Origin: an uncultured Paenibacillus sp.
GTDB lineage: Bacteria > Bacillota > Bacilli > Paenibacillales > Paenibacillaceae
Length of the DNA stretch: 36,879 nucleotides
Assembly (NCBI GenBank): GCA_927443375.1
Contig: CAKMKL010000277.1
Coordinates: 1-36,879, forward strand
Direction of reading: 5' to 3'
The notes beneath the pieces were generated by a model that saw only the letters and a program-made list of their open reading frames with translations, was not told where the DNA came from and did no database searches. Below are positions 8,046 to 15,877 of this stretch, in pieces (position 1 is the first letter of the stretch; the number at the start of each line of letters is the position of its first letter). The translations under genes and the position numbers were made by a program.

Positions 8046-9209
8046 CTAATGAGTTCCTGATACATCCAGCGTCCGGGGTCCGGAAGACTCTTTGCGGAAG
8101 GTGGAGTTTTGTACCTTTTCCATTAGCTGCTCATAGAACAAGTCCGCATCGATCGGCAGATCTACCCAGTTGTCCGTCCAGGCCGACAGATACATGGCAT
8201 TGGAGAGCGTCAGACCGTGAATCCCCTCTTCCCCTGGTGCTATAAGTGACTCACCCGTGAGAATCGCATTGGTAAAGTTCCGTAAAATGCCCACATGCTG
8301 CTCACCGCTGCCTGCATCTACCGGGATTTCACATTTCCAGCATTCCGGTTGTCCGAAACCTCCAGTATAGGCGGCATTGAACTCCGGCTCCGGTGTCCGC
8401 AAGCGCCAGAAGGTCAGCTTTTCGTCTTCAATGACGATTTTTCCGTTGTCTCCGGTAATCTCAAAACGGTTCGTCCCCGGTGCTTCCCCTGTCGTGGTGA
8501 TGAACAGCCCTGTTGCCCCATTCTCGTACTCGACATAGGCGGTTACATCATCCTCGACTTCAATGTTGCGGTATTTGCCGAAATGGCAAAAGGCCCGCAC
8601 ACGCCTCGGCATCATCCCGGTTGTCCACTGCCAGAGATCCAGCTGATGCGGGTCCTGGTTCAGCAGCACACCGCCGCCTTCACCGGCCCAGGTTGCCCGC
8701 CAGCCGCCGGAGTTGTAATAGCTCTGCGAACGGTACCAGTTGGTAATAATCCAGTTCGTACGGCGGATTTCACCAAGCTCACCGGATGCGATCAGCTCTC
8801 TCAGCTTCTGATAGAGCGGATTCGTCCGCTGGTTGTACATAATGCCGAATATACGGTCACTCTGTGCGGCAGCATCGTTCATTTCCTGCACGGCCTTCGT
8901 ATATACGCCCGCCGGCTTTTCGATCAGCACATGTAAGCCGTGTTTAAAAGCCTGAATAGCAAGCGGCGGATGATCATAATGCGGGGTAGAGATTAAGACC
9001 GCATCGACACACCCTGATTCGAACAGCTCCTCACTGCTGCTACACCGCTGTACATGCTCAGGAAGCTCCTCAACCGCCCATTCCAGACGCTCAGGACTGA
9101 TATCACAGACCGCTGTTAATTCGGCACCTTTCACCTCTTTCAGCAGGCTATGGGCATGGGCCCGGCCCATGTTGCCAACGCCGATAATTCCAAATCGGAC
9201 CTTCTTCAT
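8046..9209 (-). CDS. Gfo/Idh/MocA-family sugar oxidoreductase (3)
   Basis: 387 residues from the preferred start. MKKVRFGIIGVGNMGRAHAHSL is a clean NAD(P)-binding loop. The lysine motif is LIEKPAGVY (about 97) and the C-terminal domain carries GGGVLLNQDPHQLDLWQWTTG. The ORF track starts at a GTG (9221) that abuts the ribosome binding site; the ATG at 9207-9209, 11 bases after AGGAG, is the better start. It is the first gene of the four-gene unit, facing the AraC regulator across a 375-bp divergent gap that includes the inverted repeat at 9470-9531. No transporter, kinase or aldolase accompanies the unit. Confidence 0.92.
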   Translation of the reverse strand: MKKVRFGIIGVGNMGRAHAHSLLKEVKGAELTAVCDISPERLEWAVEELPEHVQRCSSSEELFESGCVDAVLISTPHYDHPPLAIQAFKHGLHVLIEKPAGVYTKAVQEMNDAAAQSDRIFGIMYNQRTNPLYQKLRELIASGELGEIRRTNWIITNWYRSQSYYNSGGWRATWAGEGGGVLLNQDPHQLDLWQWTTGMMPRRVRAFCHFGKYRNIEVEDDVTAYVEYENGATGLFITTTGEAPGTNRFEITGDNGKIVIEDEKLTFWRLRTPEPEFNAAYTGGFGQPECWKCEIPVDAGSGEQHVGILRNFTNAILTGESLIAPGEEGIHGLTLSNAMYLSAWTDNWVDLPIDADLFYEQLMEKVQNSTFRKESSGPRTLDVSGTH

Positions 9210-9469
9210 TATTCGGATCACTCCTGTAAATGTTTATGAAATGAGAATAACCCTAATCCCGGATGATGAACATGAGCGGAATTAAGGTGTTTTTGTATAT
9301 AATTAAGATGTATTGAACAAATTAAAGCGGTATAATGGTAAAATAATACACGCTTACAAAAAGGTTAACTAACTGGCGCAGTACGCAGCTGCAGGGAATG
9401 TATGGACTTCCGGCCGCTGTTAGGTTTAGATTTCTTGAATTTACCGCTTCTCGTGGTAAAAATCCAACC

Positions 9470-9531
9470 CTAAAGGCGGACGCTACCGCTCCTACAGTTC
9501 CAAACTTCCCCTCCGCTGCTTCCGCCTTTAG
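9470..9531. repeat. 11-bp inverted repeat element in divergent promoter region
   Basis: CTAAAGGCGGA (9470-9480) and TCCGCCTTTAG (9521-9531) are perfect inverted arms around a pyrimidine-rich 40-base loop. A second small hairpin TTTACC...GGTAAA precedes it at about 9440-9460. The element lies about 50 bases before the AraC-type gene. It may be a dispersed intergenic repeat or a regulatory structure; no protein reads through it. Elsewhere in the gap, TATAAT at 9331-9336 is a possible plus-strand -10 without a good -35. Confidence 0.6.
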
Positions 9532-9584
9532 ATTAGAAATTTTTTCAGCAAAATAATTTAACCATTAAGAGGAGGAAGCAGAAA

Positions 9585-10412
9585 ATGAACCACCCCGGTA
9601 ATCTGACCGGAAGGCTGCTGCAGAATCTGACGGTTAGAGTCACCCATGCCCAGCTGAGCAGCAAATATCCCGGCTGGGACCGGAACAAGGAGACACCCTC
9701 CTTCAACCGGCTGTATTTCATTGACAGCGGAGAAGGCAAGGTAATAATTAACGGAGAAACCCATTATCCGCATGCCGGGCATTTAATGATTATGCCGGCG
9801 GGGACTACCCAAACGACCATGACCTCTCCCCGTAATCCTTATATCCGCTATTATTGTCATTTCGATGCGCAGATCGGGGAATGGCCTTTGTTCCATAGTG
9901 CAGGCAAGCTTTATATCAGCGAAGTTGCTGATCCGGATGCTGTACGGGCTATTTTTAATGAGCTGATCGCTTTGTTTGAGGATGACAGCTTTCTCTCTAC
10001 CTTGCGGAGACAGGCGAGTCTGCTTCAATTACTTGCCCTTTGCCTGGAGGGCGGGGGGTATGCCAATTTCCTCGATGAACTGGCGCATACCGGTGACCAG
10101 GGTAAACTTGCTAACGTCCTGGGTTATATTGATGACCGCCTGAATGTACCTATGGAGGTAGAGGAACTGGCCGAGCTTGTGCATCTTCACCCGAATTATT
10201 TCATTCCTTACTTCAAAAAATTCATGGGCATGCCGCCGATGCAGTATGTGCAGTTCAAGCGGATGGAGCATGCCAAACGGCTGCTATCGGGCTCTAAGTT
10301 CAGCATCGGCGGCATTGCGGAGCAGGTAGGCATGGAATTGGCCCATTTCTCCAAGGTGTTCAAGAAAACCACCGGCGTCTCTCCGTCGGCCTACCGCAGT
10401 AGTACTAGATAG
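9585..10412 (+). CDS. AraC-family regulator of the sugar-oxidation cluster
   Basis: 275 residues: N-terminal cupin sensor (about 15-150; GKVIINGETHYPHAGHLMIMPAGT) and a C-terminal double helix-turn-helix (about 175-272; VEELAELVHLHPNYFIPYFKKFMGMPPMQYV and SIGGIAEQVGMELAHFSKVFKKTTGVSPSAYR). Such proteins usually bind a sugar in the cupin and activate adjacent catabolic genes. The start has GAGGAGG before ATG. It is transcribed divergently from the oxidoreductase unit, which is its likely target. It ends nine bases from the convergent YeiH-like gene. Confidence 0.93.
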   Translation: MNHPGNLTGRLLQNLTVRVTHAQLSSKYPGWDRNKETPSFNRLYFIDSGEGKVIINGETHYPHAGHLMIMPAGTTQTTMTSPRNPYIRYYCHFDAQIGEWPLFHSAGKLYISEVADPDAVRAIFNELIALFEDDSFLSTLRRQASLLQLLALCLEGGGYANFLDELAHTGDQGKLANVLGYIDDRLNVPMEVEELAELVHLHPNYFIPYFKKFMGMPPMQYVQFKRMEHAKRLLSGSKFSIGGIAEQVGMELAHFSKVFKKTTGVSPSAYRSSTR

Positions 10413-10421
10413 CAGTTAAGG

Positions 10422-11522
10422 TTAAGCAAGCCCCATAACATGTATGAGCAAAAATCCCAGCAGTGAGAGCAGCAGCGAACCAGTGAGACCTGCGATAAAC
10501 GGCTTCTTTCCCAGCCTTGTAAATGACTTGTGATCTATGCCAAGTCCGAGTCCGGCCATCGCCATTGCCAGCAGCAGATAAGCCAGCACAAGCAGATCTG
10601 CTGTGACCCTATCAGGAATCCAGCCCAGGGTATTCACTCCGCTCATCAGCAGAAAACCGCCGATAAACCAGGGGACGGGCAGTTTCTTGCGTGCCCCTTT
10701 CTCACCTGCCGTGCTTCCAGTTCCCGCGCCACGCTGACCGGCTTGCTTACGTTCTCTGCGGGTCTCCCAAACACCGAACCCTAGAGCTACAGGCGCAAGC
10801 AGCGCTACCCGGGTCAGCTTAACCACGACCGCCAGATCTGCCGCCTGCTGCCCGACCGGTGCGGAAGCAGCAATGACATGGGCAACTTCATGGAGTGTGG
10901 CTCCGGCGAATATGCCGTAACCAGCTTCACTGAGTCCAAGCAGTGGATACACTGCAACATAGATTAGCGTAAAAATCGTGCCGAGAATCGCCACCGTCGC
11001 AGCACTCACTGCAGTTTCATTATCACTAGCCTTAATCTGCGGAGAGATCGCCGCCACAGCAGCCGCTCCGCAGATCGCAGTCCCGCAGGCGGTCAGGATG
11101 CCCAGTCTCCGGTCGATTTTCATCCATCTGCTAAGCCCATACACAGCAATGAGCGTAAAAATAATATGGATTACAGCAATCACCAGTACCTTGGGACCCG
11201 CCTGCACGATGGCGTGGATATCAAGTCTTAAGCCAAGCAGAATAATACCGGCTCTTAATAATCTTTTGCTGGAGAATTGGATCCCTGCAGTAATCCTCTT
11301 CGGTGTACCAACCGCTGCATGGAACACAATCCCCAGCAGGATAGCTAAGACAAGCTGGCCCATAATGCTAAGAAAGGGCAGCTGTGCCATGTACTTGGCT
11401 GCAAAAGCCAGCAGCAAGGTAAGCAGCAGGCCTTCACTGAATCCCCGAAATCCGAGAAATTTCCGGTCTAGCTTGTTTAACTGCTGAAGTTTATTTATCT
11501 GTTGAAATAATTGAATTTGCAT
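10422..11522 (-). CDS. YeiH/UPF0324-family putative sulfate exporter
   Basis: 366 residues and about ten hydrophobic segments; the family is annotated as putative sulfate exporter (UPF0324, E. coli YeiH). Recognisable stretches are RAGIILLGLRLDI, GILTACGTAICGAAAVAAISP and GIFAGATLHEVAHVIAASAPVG. A hydrophilic, basic loop (RRERKQAGQRGAGTGSTAGEKGARKK, about 255-280) splits the membrane domains. The ORF track begins at GTG 11531, inside the ribosome binding region; ATG at 11520-11522, eight bases after GGAG, is preferred. It is divergent from a LysR gene, the same pairing as yeiH/yeiE in enterobacteria. The true substrate is not established from sequence. Confidence 0.9.
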   Translation of the reverse strand: MQIQLFQQINKLQQLNKLDRKFLGFRGFSEGLLLTLLLAFAAKYMAQLPFLSIMGQLVLAILLGIVFHAAVGTPKRITAGIQFSSKRLLRAGIILLGLRLDIHAIVQAGPKVLVIAVIHIIFTLIAVYGLSRWMKIDRRLGILTACGTAICGAAAVAAISPQIKASDNETAVSAATVAILGTIFTLIYVAVYPLLGLSEAGYGIFAGATLHEVAHVIAASAPVGQQAADLAVVVKLTRVALLAPVALGFGVWETRRERKQAGQRGAGTGSTAGEKGARKKLPVPWFIGGFLLMSGVNTLGWIPDRVTADLLVLAYLLLAMAMAGLGLGIDHKSFTRLGKKPFIAGLTGSLLLSLLGFLLIHVMGLA

Positions 11523-11621
11523 AACCGTCACTCCCTGTTTGCCGTACTCTTCACGGCTCTTCTGATCTAACTATAAGAGAGTACAGCAGGAAAGTGAAAT
11601 ACCGTTTTGCTATGTTAATCA

Positions 11622-11687
11622 TTATGAAAACTTATGATTGAAGCACATTCTTATGCTAATATTAAAGTTATAAGCGTTTTTCATAAG
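11622..11687. promoter_or_regulatory. Candidate LysR operator region
   Basis: In the 194-bp divergent gap, TTATGAAAAC (11622-11631) and GTTTTTCATAAG (11676-11687) form an imperfect inverted repeat. Additional TTATG/ATAAG half-sites lie between them (CTTATGATT, TCTTATGC, TTATAAG). LysR-type proteins commonly bind such A/T-rich dyads between themselves and a divergent target. Confidence 0.4.
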
Positions 11688-11716
11688 AAAAAACAATTTA
11701 AAAATGAGGGATTATT

Positions 11717-12604
11717 ATGATTACAGATGCAATACGGGTATTCGTTACGGTGGCGGAACAGCGTCACTTCTCACGGGCGGGTGAGCTGCTGAAGCTGTCC
11801 CAGCCCGGGGTAAGTCTGCATATCCGCAACCTCGAGAATGAGCTGGGCAGCAAGCTGCTGCACCGTTCTCCGAAAGAAGTACGGCTGACGGAAGCTGGAG
11901 CAATACTTTATAAACATGCGAAACAAATCCTGGCGCATTATGAGGAAGCCGGGCGTGAGATTCAGCTGCTGCGGGATGAAGTTACTGGCAGTCTTCACCT
12001 GGGGGCCAGCTTTACGATCGGGGAATATCTATTGCCGGGCCGGCTGGCTGAATTCGCCAAGCAGTATCCGCAGGTCAATGTTCAGGTTACAATCGGGAAC
12101 ACGGAGGAAGTGATTGCAGCCGTAAAAGGAAATCAATTGGATATGGGATTCATTGAAGGCGAAACCAGTGACAGTGAGCTGGATATCATTCCTTATATGA
12201 AGGATGAGATGATCATCGTTGCCGCTTCCGGTCATCCGTTGGCCGGAGCGCTCACTACTGATGATGACATGCTGCAGAATCAGGTTTGGGTGCTGCGTGA
12301 GCCAGGCTCCGGGACCCGTGCCTATAGCGATCATTTTCTGCTGGAAGGCAGTCTTGCAATCAAACGCGCTTATGTGTTTAACAGCAGCCAGAGCGTCAAG
12401 GAAGCTGTTGCCGCCGGTCTTGGCATCGCCCTGATGTCGCGCTGGATTGTGCGCAAGGAGCTGGCGGGCGGAGAAATTACAGAACTGCGGATCCGGCAGA
12501 AGCTCCCGGAGAGGGACTTTTTAATCATCCGCCGCAAGGAACATTCCAACTCGATGGCTGTACATGTCTTTATGGAGAAACTGCTTACAATCCAAAAAGC
12601 CTGA
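11717..12604 (+). CDS. LysR-family regulator (YeiE/CysL-like)
   Basis: 295 residues. N-terminal winged helix (1-60: FVTVAEQRHFSRAGELLKLSQPGVSLHIRNLENELGSKLLHRS) and a periplasmic-binding-like effector domain (about 90-290), with SFTIGEYLLPGRLAEFAKQYPQV, LREPGSGTRAYSDHF and AVAAGLGIALMSRWIV, motifs common in the CysL/YeiE branch. Start ATG with GAGGG about eight bases upstream. It is divergent from the YeiH-like transporter, its probable target. Its last codons overlap the minus-strand terminator of the hrtBA operon. Confidence 0.93.
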   Translation: MITDAIRVFVTVAEQRHFSRAGELLKLSQPGVSLHIRNLENELGSKLLHRSPKEVRLTEAGAILYKHAKQILAHYEEAGREIQLLRDEVTGSLHLGASFTIGEYLLPGRLAEFAKQYPQVNVQVTIGNTEEVIAAVKGNQLDMGFIEGETSDSELDIIPYMKDEMIIVAASGHPLAGALTTDDDMLQNQVWVLREPGSGTRAYSDHFLLEGSLAIKRAYVFNSSQSVKEAVAAGLGIALMSRWIVRKELAGGEITELRIRQKLPERDFLIIRRKEHSNSMAVHVFMEKLLTIQKA

Positions 12605-12625
12605 CCCCGCTATAGGATCAGGCTT
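12594..12625 (-). terminator. Terminator of the hrtBA operon
   Basis: On the minus strand AAGCCTGA-loop-TCAGGCTT is followed by TTTTT. The T run is on the minus strand only, so it serves hrtA, which stops about 14 bases earlier. It overlaps the 3' end of the plus-strand LysR gene. Confidence 0.8.
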
Positions 12626-12638
12626 ACCATCGTAACTA

Positions 12639-13316
12639 TTAATGCTCTACCAAGATTCCGTCCTCCAGATGCAGTACACGGTCGCACCATTCCAGCATCC
12701 GTTCATCGTGGGTAACCATGACTGCGGCTTTGCCTTCGCTTTTGACCTCTTCTGCTATCATCCGTACGACCTCCTTGCCGCGCTGGAAATCCAGGCTCGC
12801 TGTCGGCTCATCCGCGAACAGTATTGCCGGCTTGTTCATCCAGGCTCTGGCAATCGCCACACGCTGCTTCTCTCCCCCGGACAGCTGCTCGGGATAATGA
12901 TTCCGGCGTTCCCATATTTCGAGCCGCTTCAATAAGTAGGTGGCCCGTACTTTGGCCTCCTTAGTCCCCAGCTTCGCCAGTTTGGCCACGTACAGCAGCT
13001 GTTCCTCCACCTTCAAGTAGGGAAGCAGCTGTGCGCTTTGAAACATGAAGCCGATCTTTTGCAGCCGGAGTTCAGTCAGCTCACGTTTATCCTTATTGCT
13101 GAGCGGTTCCCCATCGATGTAAATCTCACCGCTGGTCGGGGTCAGGAGGGCTCCCGCGGCAGAGAGAAAGGTGCTTTTGCCGGAACCGGAAGGTCCCAGC
13201 ACTGCGACGAACTCCCCTTCATTCACCGTAAGATCGAGATTTTGAAGTACAGACATCGTTTGGCCGCCATCCCCGTAGGTTTTGGTTACCTGCTTCATCA
13301 TCAGCATAGCACTCAT
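12639..13316 (-). CDS. hrtA: Haem efflux ABC transporter ATPase HrtA
   Basis: 225 residues, matching the usual HrtA length. Walker A GPSGSGKST (about 40), Q-loop FMFQSAQ, signature LSGGEKQRVAIARA (about 140), Walker B ILFADEPTASLD and switch VMVTHDE are all present. It powers HrtB at the membrane to remove toxic haem. The gene overlaps hrtB by four bases (ATGA), which implies translational coupling. Identification as HrtA rather than a generic MacB/LolD-type ATPase rests on the hrtB and hssRS neighbours. Confidence 0.9.
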   Translation of the reverse strand: MSAMLMMKQVTKTYGDGGQTMSVLQNLDLTVNEGEFVAVLGPSGSGKSTFLSAAGALLTPTSGEIYIDGEPLSNKDKRELTELRLQKIGFMFQSAQLLPYLKVEEQLLYVAKLAKLGTKEAKVRATYLLKRLEIWERRNHYPEQLSGGEKQRVAIARAWMNKPAILFADEPTASLDFQRGKEVVRMIAEEVKSEGKAAVMVTHDERMLEWCDRVLHLEDGILVEH

Positions 13317-14431
13317 GCTCCAGCCCTCCCAATTGCCTCTAAGGCATCTACCTTCGCTACTCTCGCTACAGAAATCAGGGAACCCAGCAGAGACATTACA
13401 ATAAACAGCACGCTAGTCAGAATCATCGTCGATCCTTCGAGCTGAAAAGGCATTGTATCCGGCAGACTCATTGTCATCCCGAAGGTCAGCAGCAGGCTAA
13501 CCGCCAGACTCCCCACGGACAGAATCATCACTTGACCAACGACACTCCAGGCCAGATAAGACATCTTGGTACCCATTGCTTTCAGGATACCGAACTGGCT
13601 CGTCTTCTGGATCGTGATCACATAAAAGAAAACAGCCAGTACAAAAGCTGCGATTACGAACAGGAACACAATCATCATCAGCAGGGAATTCTGCTCCGCG
13701 GAATAGCCGGGAATGCTGGCAATCGCCTGCTTTTGCGTAATGGTTTCAACTTGATCCAGTTTACCGGTGATTTCAGCAGCCTGCGCGGAAGAAGCCTTCA
13801 GAGCTATAACGTTGTAAGGAACAGCTTGCTGCCCGGCACCATCCTGTACCTGACCCCCCTTCATCGCCTGCCAATCAGCTTGCGTAATATACACAACAGG
13901 CGTGTGACTGTATGAGCTATCTTTTACAAAACCGGCCACTTTCCAGCTCATCCCGGAAGCTTGATCACGGATCGTGCTGCCGATCGTCACACCGGATTGC
14001 TCCAGCTTAGAATCAACGACCGCACTTCCTTGTGAATCATTTGCTATGGGATCGCCCTGCACCACTTTAGGAGCAAGCATGCCTGTCATATCCACTGCAA
14101 AAAGGGTGATATCCGCTTTTACATCAGCATCATCTGCCGTTATTGTGGTTGTCTGTACCGCAAGTGTGGTGGCGTTAGCTGCGCCGACAACAGACTGTGC
14201 TGCCGCAAGCTCTGTATCACTTAACTGGGAACGTCTAAACACATGATCAGCATCGGCTTGAACAGCAAAATAGTTCGCCGGCATATTCTCTACTGCAGAA
14301 ATATTGGCATACGCCAGTCCGCGCGCCAGTCCGGTTACGAACAGTACCAGAAAAGAAACCAGCAGCATGATCACCATGATGAGACTGTACCTTGCCTTGG
14401 AGTGCCTCATTTCCCTTAAAGCCAAAAACAT
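13313..14431 (-). CDS. hrtB: Haem efflux ABC transporter permease HrtB
   Basis: 372 residues: one N-terminal membrane segment (about 18-38), an extracellular domain (about 40-240) and three C-terminal segments (about 255-280, 300-325, 340-362), the FtsX/MacB-type topology of HrtB. Stretches resembling Staphylococcus HrtB are VLFVTGLARGL near the N terminus, IASIPGYSAEQNSLLMMIVFLFVIAAFVLAVFFYVITIQKTSQFGILKAMG and the C-terminal KVDALEAIG. The extracellular domain is alanine/valine-rich and somewhat longer than in staphylococci. Start ATG has GAGGGAG seven bases upstream. A candidate HssR box lies 44-63 bases before the start. Confidence 0.9.
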   Translation of the reverse strand: MFLALREMRHSKARYSLIMVIMLLVSFLVLFVTGLARGLAYANISAVENMPANYFAVQADADHVFRRSQLSDTELAAAQSVVGAANATTLAVQTTTITADDADVKADITLFAVDMTGMLAPKVVQGDPIANDSQGSAVVDSKLEQSGVTIGSTIRDQASGMSWKVAGFVKDSSYSHTPVVYITQADWQAMKGGQVQDGAGQQAVPYNVIALKASSAQAAEITGKLDQVETITQKQAIASIPGYSAEQNSLLMMIVFLFVIAAFVLAVFFYVITIQKTSQFGILKAMGTKMSYLAWSVVGQVMILSVGSLAVSLLLTFGMTMSLPDTMPFQLEGSTMILTSVLFIVMSLLGSLISVARVAKVDALEAIGRAGA

Positions 14432-14474
14432 ATTACCACTCCCTCATCTCTGTATGGATACAGTGTAGAGGGCG

Positions 14475-14494
14475 AAAATGAACGGAGTGTGAAT
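14475..14494 (-). promoter_or_regulatory. Candidate HssR binding box upstream of hrtBA
   Basis: Minus strand: ATTCACACT-CC-GTTCATTTT. The Staphylococcus aureus HssR site upstream of hrtAB is GTTCATATT-N2-GTTCATATT. The second half here matches at 8 of 9 positions and the first at 6 of 9, with the same 2-base spacer. A palindrome CTGTATGGATACAG (14450-14463) lies downstream in the leader. Confidence 0.55.
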
Positions 14495-14500
14495 AAACAA

Positions 14501-15877
14501 TTACAAATACGGCAGCGTAACCGTAAAGGTCGTGCCCTCACCCGCCGTACTGGAGACTTCAATCGTTCCATTATGTGCCTGTACAATCTTTTGGGCAATC
14601 GAAAGGCCAAGTCCGCTGCTGTTGCTGTCACGGGTACGTGCGCGGTCGACTTTATAGAACCGGTCAAAAATCATCGGCAGCTCTGCGGCGGAAATGCCTT
14701 CTCCTGTGTCAGCTACCTTGACCGTGCAGACTCCATTCGCAGCTTCTGCTGACAGGGTAATTGTACCGCCTGGAGGGGTATATTTGATGGCATTGGATAC
14801 GAGATTCATCCACACCTGATAGAGCAGATTTGAATCGGCCTGCAGTGAAATATCCTCCACATGCAGCCGTACAGCCAATTCCTTCTCTGCCAGCCGCCAT
14901 TCCATAATTTGCATCACCTGGCGCAGCTGTGCCCGCAGGTCCACCTTTTGCTTATGCAGCGCATGCTCATCATAATCCAGGGTAGACAACGTCAGCAGCT
15001 GTTTGCTGAGCATCGACAGCCGCCGGCTCTCCTGATCGATAATCGAGAGATATTCCAGCCGCTGGCCCTCCGGCAGCTCTTGATCCTTAAGGGCATGGGC
15101 GAAGCCCTGAATGGAGGTCAGCGGTGATTCGATCTCATGGGAGACATTGGCGACAAACTCCTGCCGTGCCCGGTTGGTCCGCTCCAGCTCCCGGCTCATG
15201 ATCATAAAGTGGGAGGCCAGCTGTCCGATTTCGTCACGGCGCCGCGTGTTCAGCCGGATATCATATCTGCCGCTTGATATGCGCTGCGTAGCCGCAGTAA
15301 GACGCGTGATCGGTTTGACCACATGCAGCACGGCAACCACAACAAACCATAAGCTGAAAAGGATACTGACAGCGAGCAGCACAGCAAAAAAGATCCGCAG
15401 CTCACCGAACTGCACCTCAGCATCCGGTCGCATAAACAGGGCGTACGTATGTCCGCCCATCTGTACCCGAACCCCAATCGTATTGCTTAGCTGGTTATCA
15501 AAAAAACCGGTAATAAACGCCTTGCTCGGAAAATCCGCGACTCCATGGTAGATACTGCCGGAGAGTACCTGCTGCAGCTTCTCCTCCGGCAGATCATTTT
15601 TACGGAAAGGCAGGCCGTAGAAGCGTTCATCACCTTGGCCGTCAGACAGATACAGCTTATAGCCGAGTGAGGCTGTGCTCAGCAGATATTCCCCCGCTCC
15701 ATCGGGATGATCCTGGATGAAACCCTGGAGGCCGATTGCCATTTTCGTTAGCTTGGCATCGTTTTGCGGCTTGATTTTGGCCTGATAATATAAATTGGAT
15801 ACAAGAAAGCCGAGAAAGCTGCTCATGACGATCATGGAGCAAAACAGCAGGCACATTCTAACATACAAGGATTTCAT
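14501..15877 (-). CDS. hssS: Haem sensor histidine kinase HssS
   Basis: 458 residues, almost the length of S. aureus HssS (457). TM1 at about 8-30, extracellular sensor about 31-163, TM2 about 164-188, HAMP about 190-240 (PITRLTAATQRISSGRYDIRL), HisKA with SHEIESPLTSIQGF (phospho-His, about 249), then ATPase boxes (N: MNLVSNAIKYTPPGG; G1: VADTGEGIS; F: IFDRFYKVDRA; G2: SSGLGLSIA). The sensor shares FYGLPFR, YHGVADFPSKAFITGFFDNQLSNTIGV and ALFMRPD with HssS, which is stronger than the generic kinase match. It overlaps hssR by four bases (ATGA). Confidence 0.92.
   Translation of the reverse strand: MKSLYVRMCLLFCSMIVMSSFLGFLVSNLYYQAKIKPQNDAKLTKMAIGLQGFIQDHPDGAGEYLLSTASLGYKLYLSDGQGDERFYGLPFRKNDLPEEKLQQVLSGSIYHGVADFPSKAFITGFFDNQLSNTIGVRVQMGGHTYALFMRPDAEVQFGELRIFFAVLLAVSILFSLWFVVVAVLHVVKPITRLTAATQRISSGRYDIRLNTRRRDEIGQLASHFMIMSRELERTNRARQEFVANVSHEIESPLTSIQGFAHALKDQELPEGQRLEYLSIIDQESRRLSMLSKQLLTLSTLDYDEHALHKQKVDLRAQLRQVMQIMEWRLAEKELAVRLHVEDISLQADSNLLYQVWMNLVSNAIKYTPPGGTITLSAEAANGVCTVKVADTGEGISAAELPMIFDRFYKVDRARTRDSNSSGLGLSIAQKIVQAHNGTIEVSSTAGEGTTFTVTLPYL

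Noticed and set aside
8295-8936. 213-aa plus-strand ORF
   Set aside because: Antisense shadow of the third oxidoreductase.
9345-9360. cre-like TGTAAGCGTGTATT on the minus strand upstream of the oxidoreductase unit
   Set aside because: Only the left half matches the CcpA consensus.
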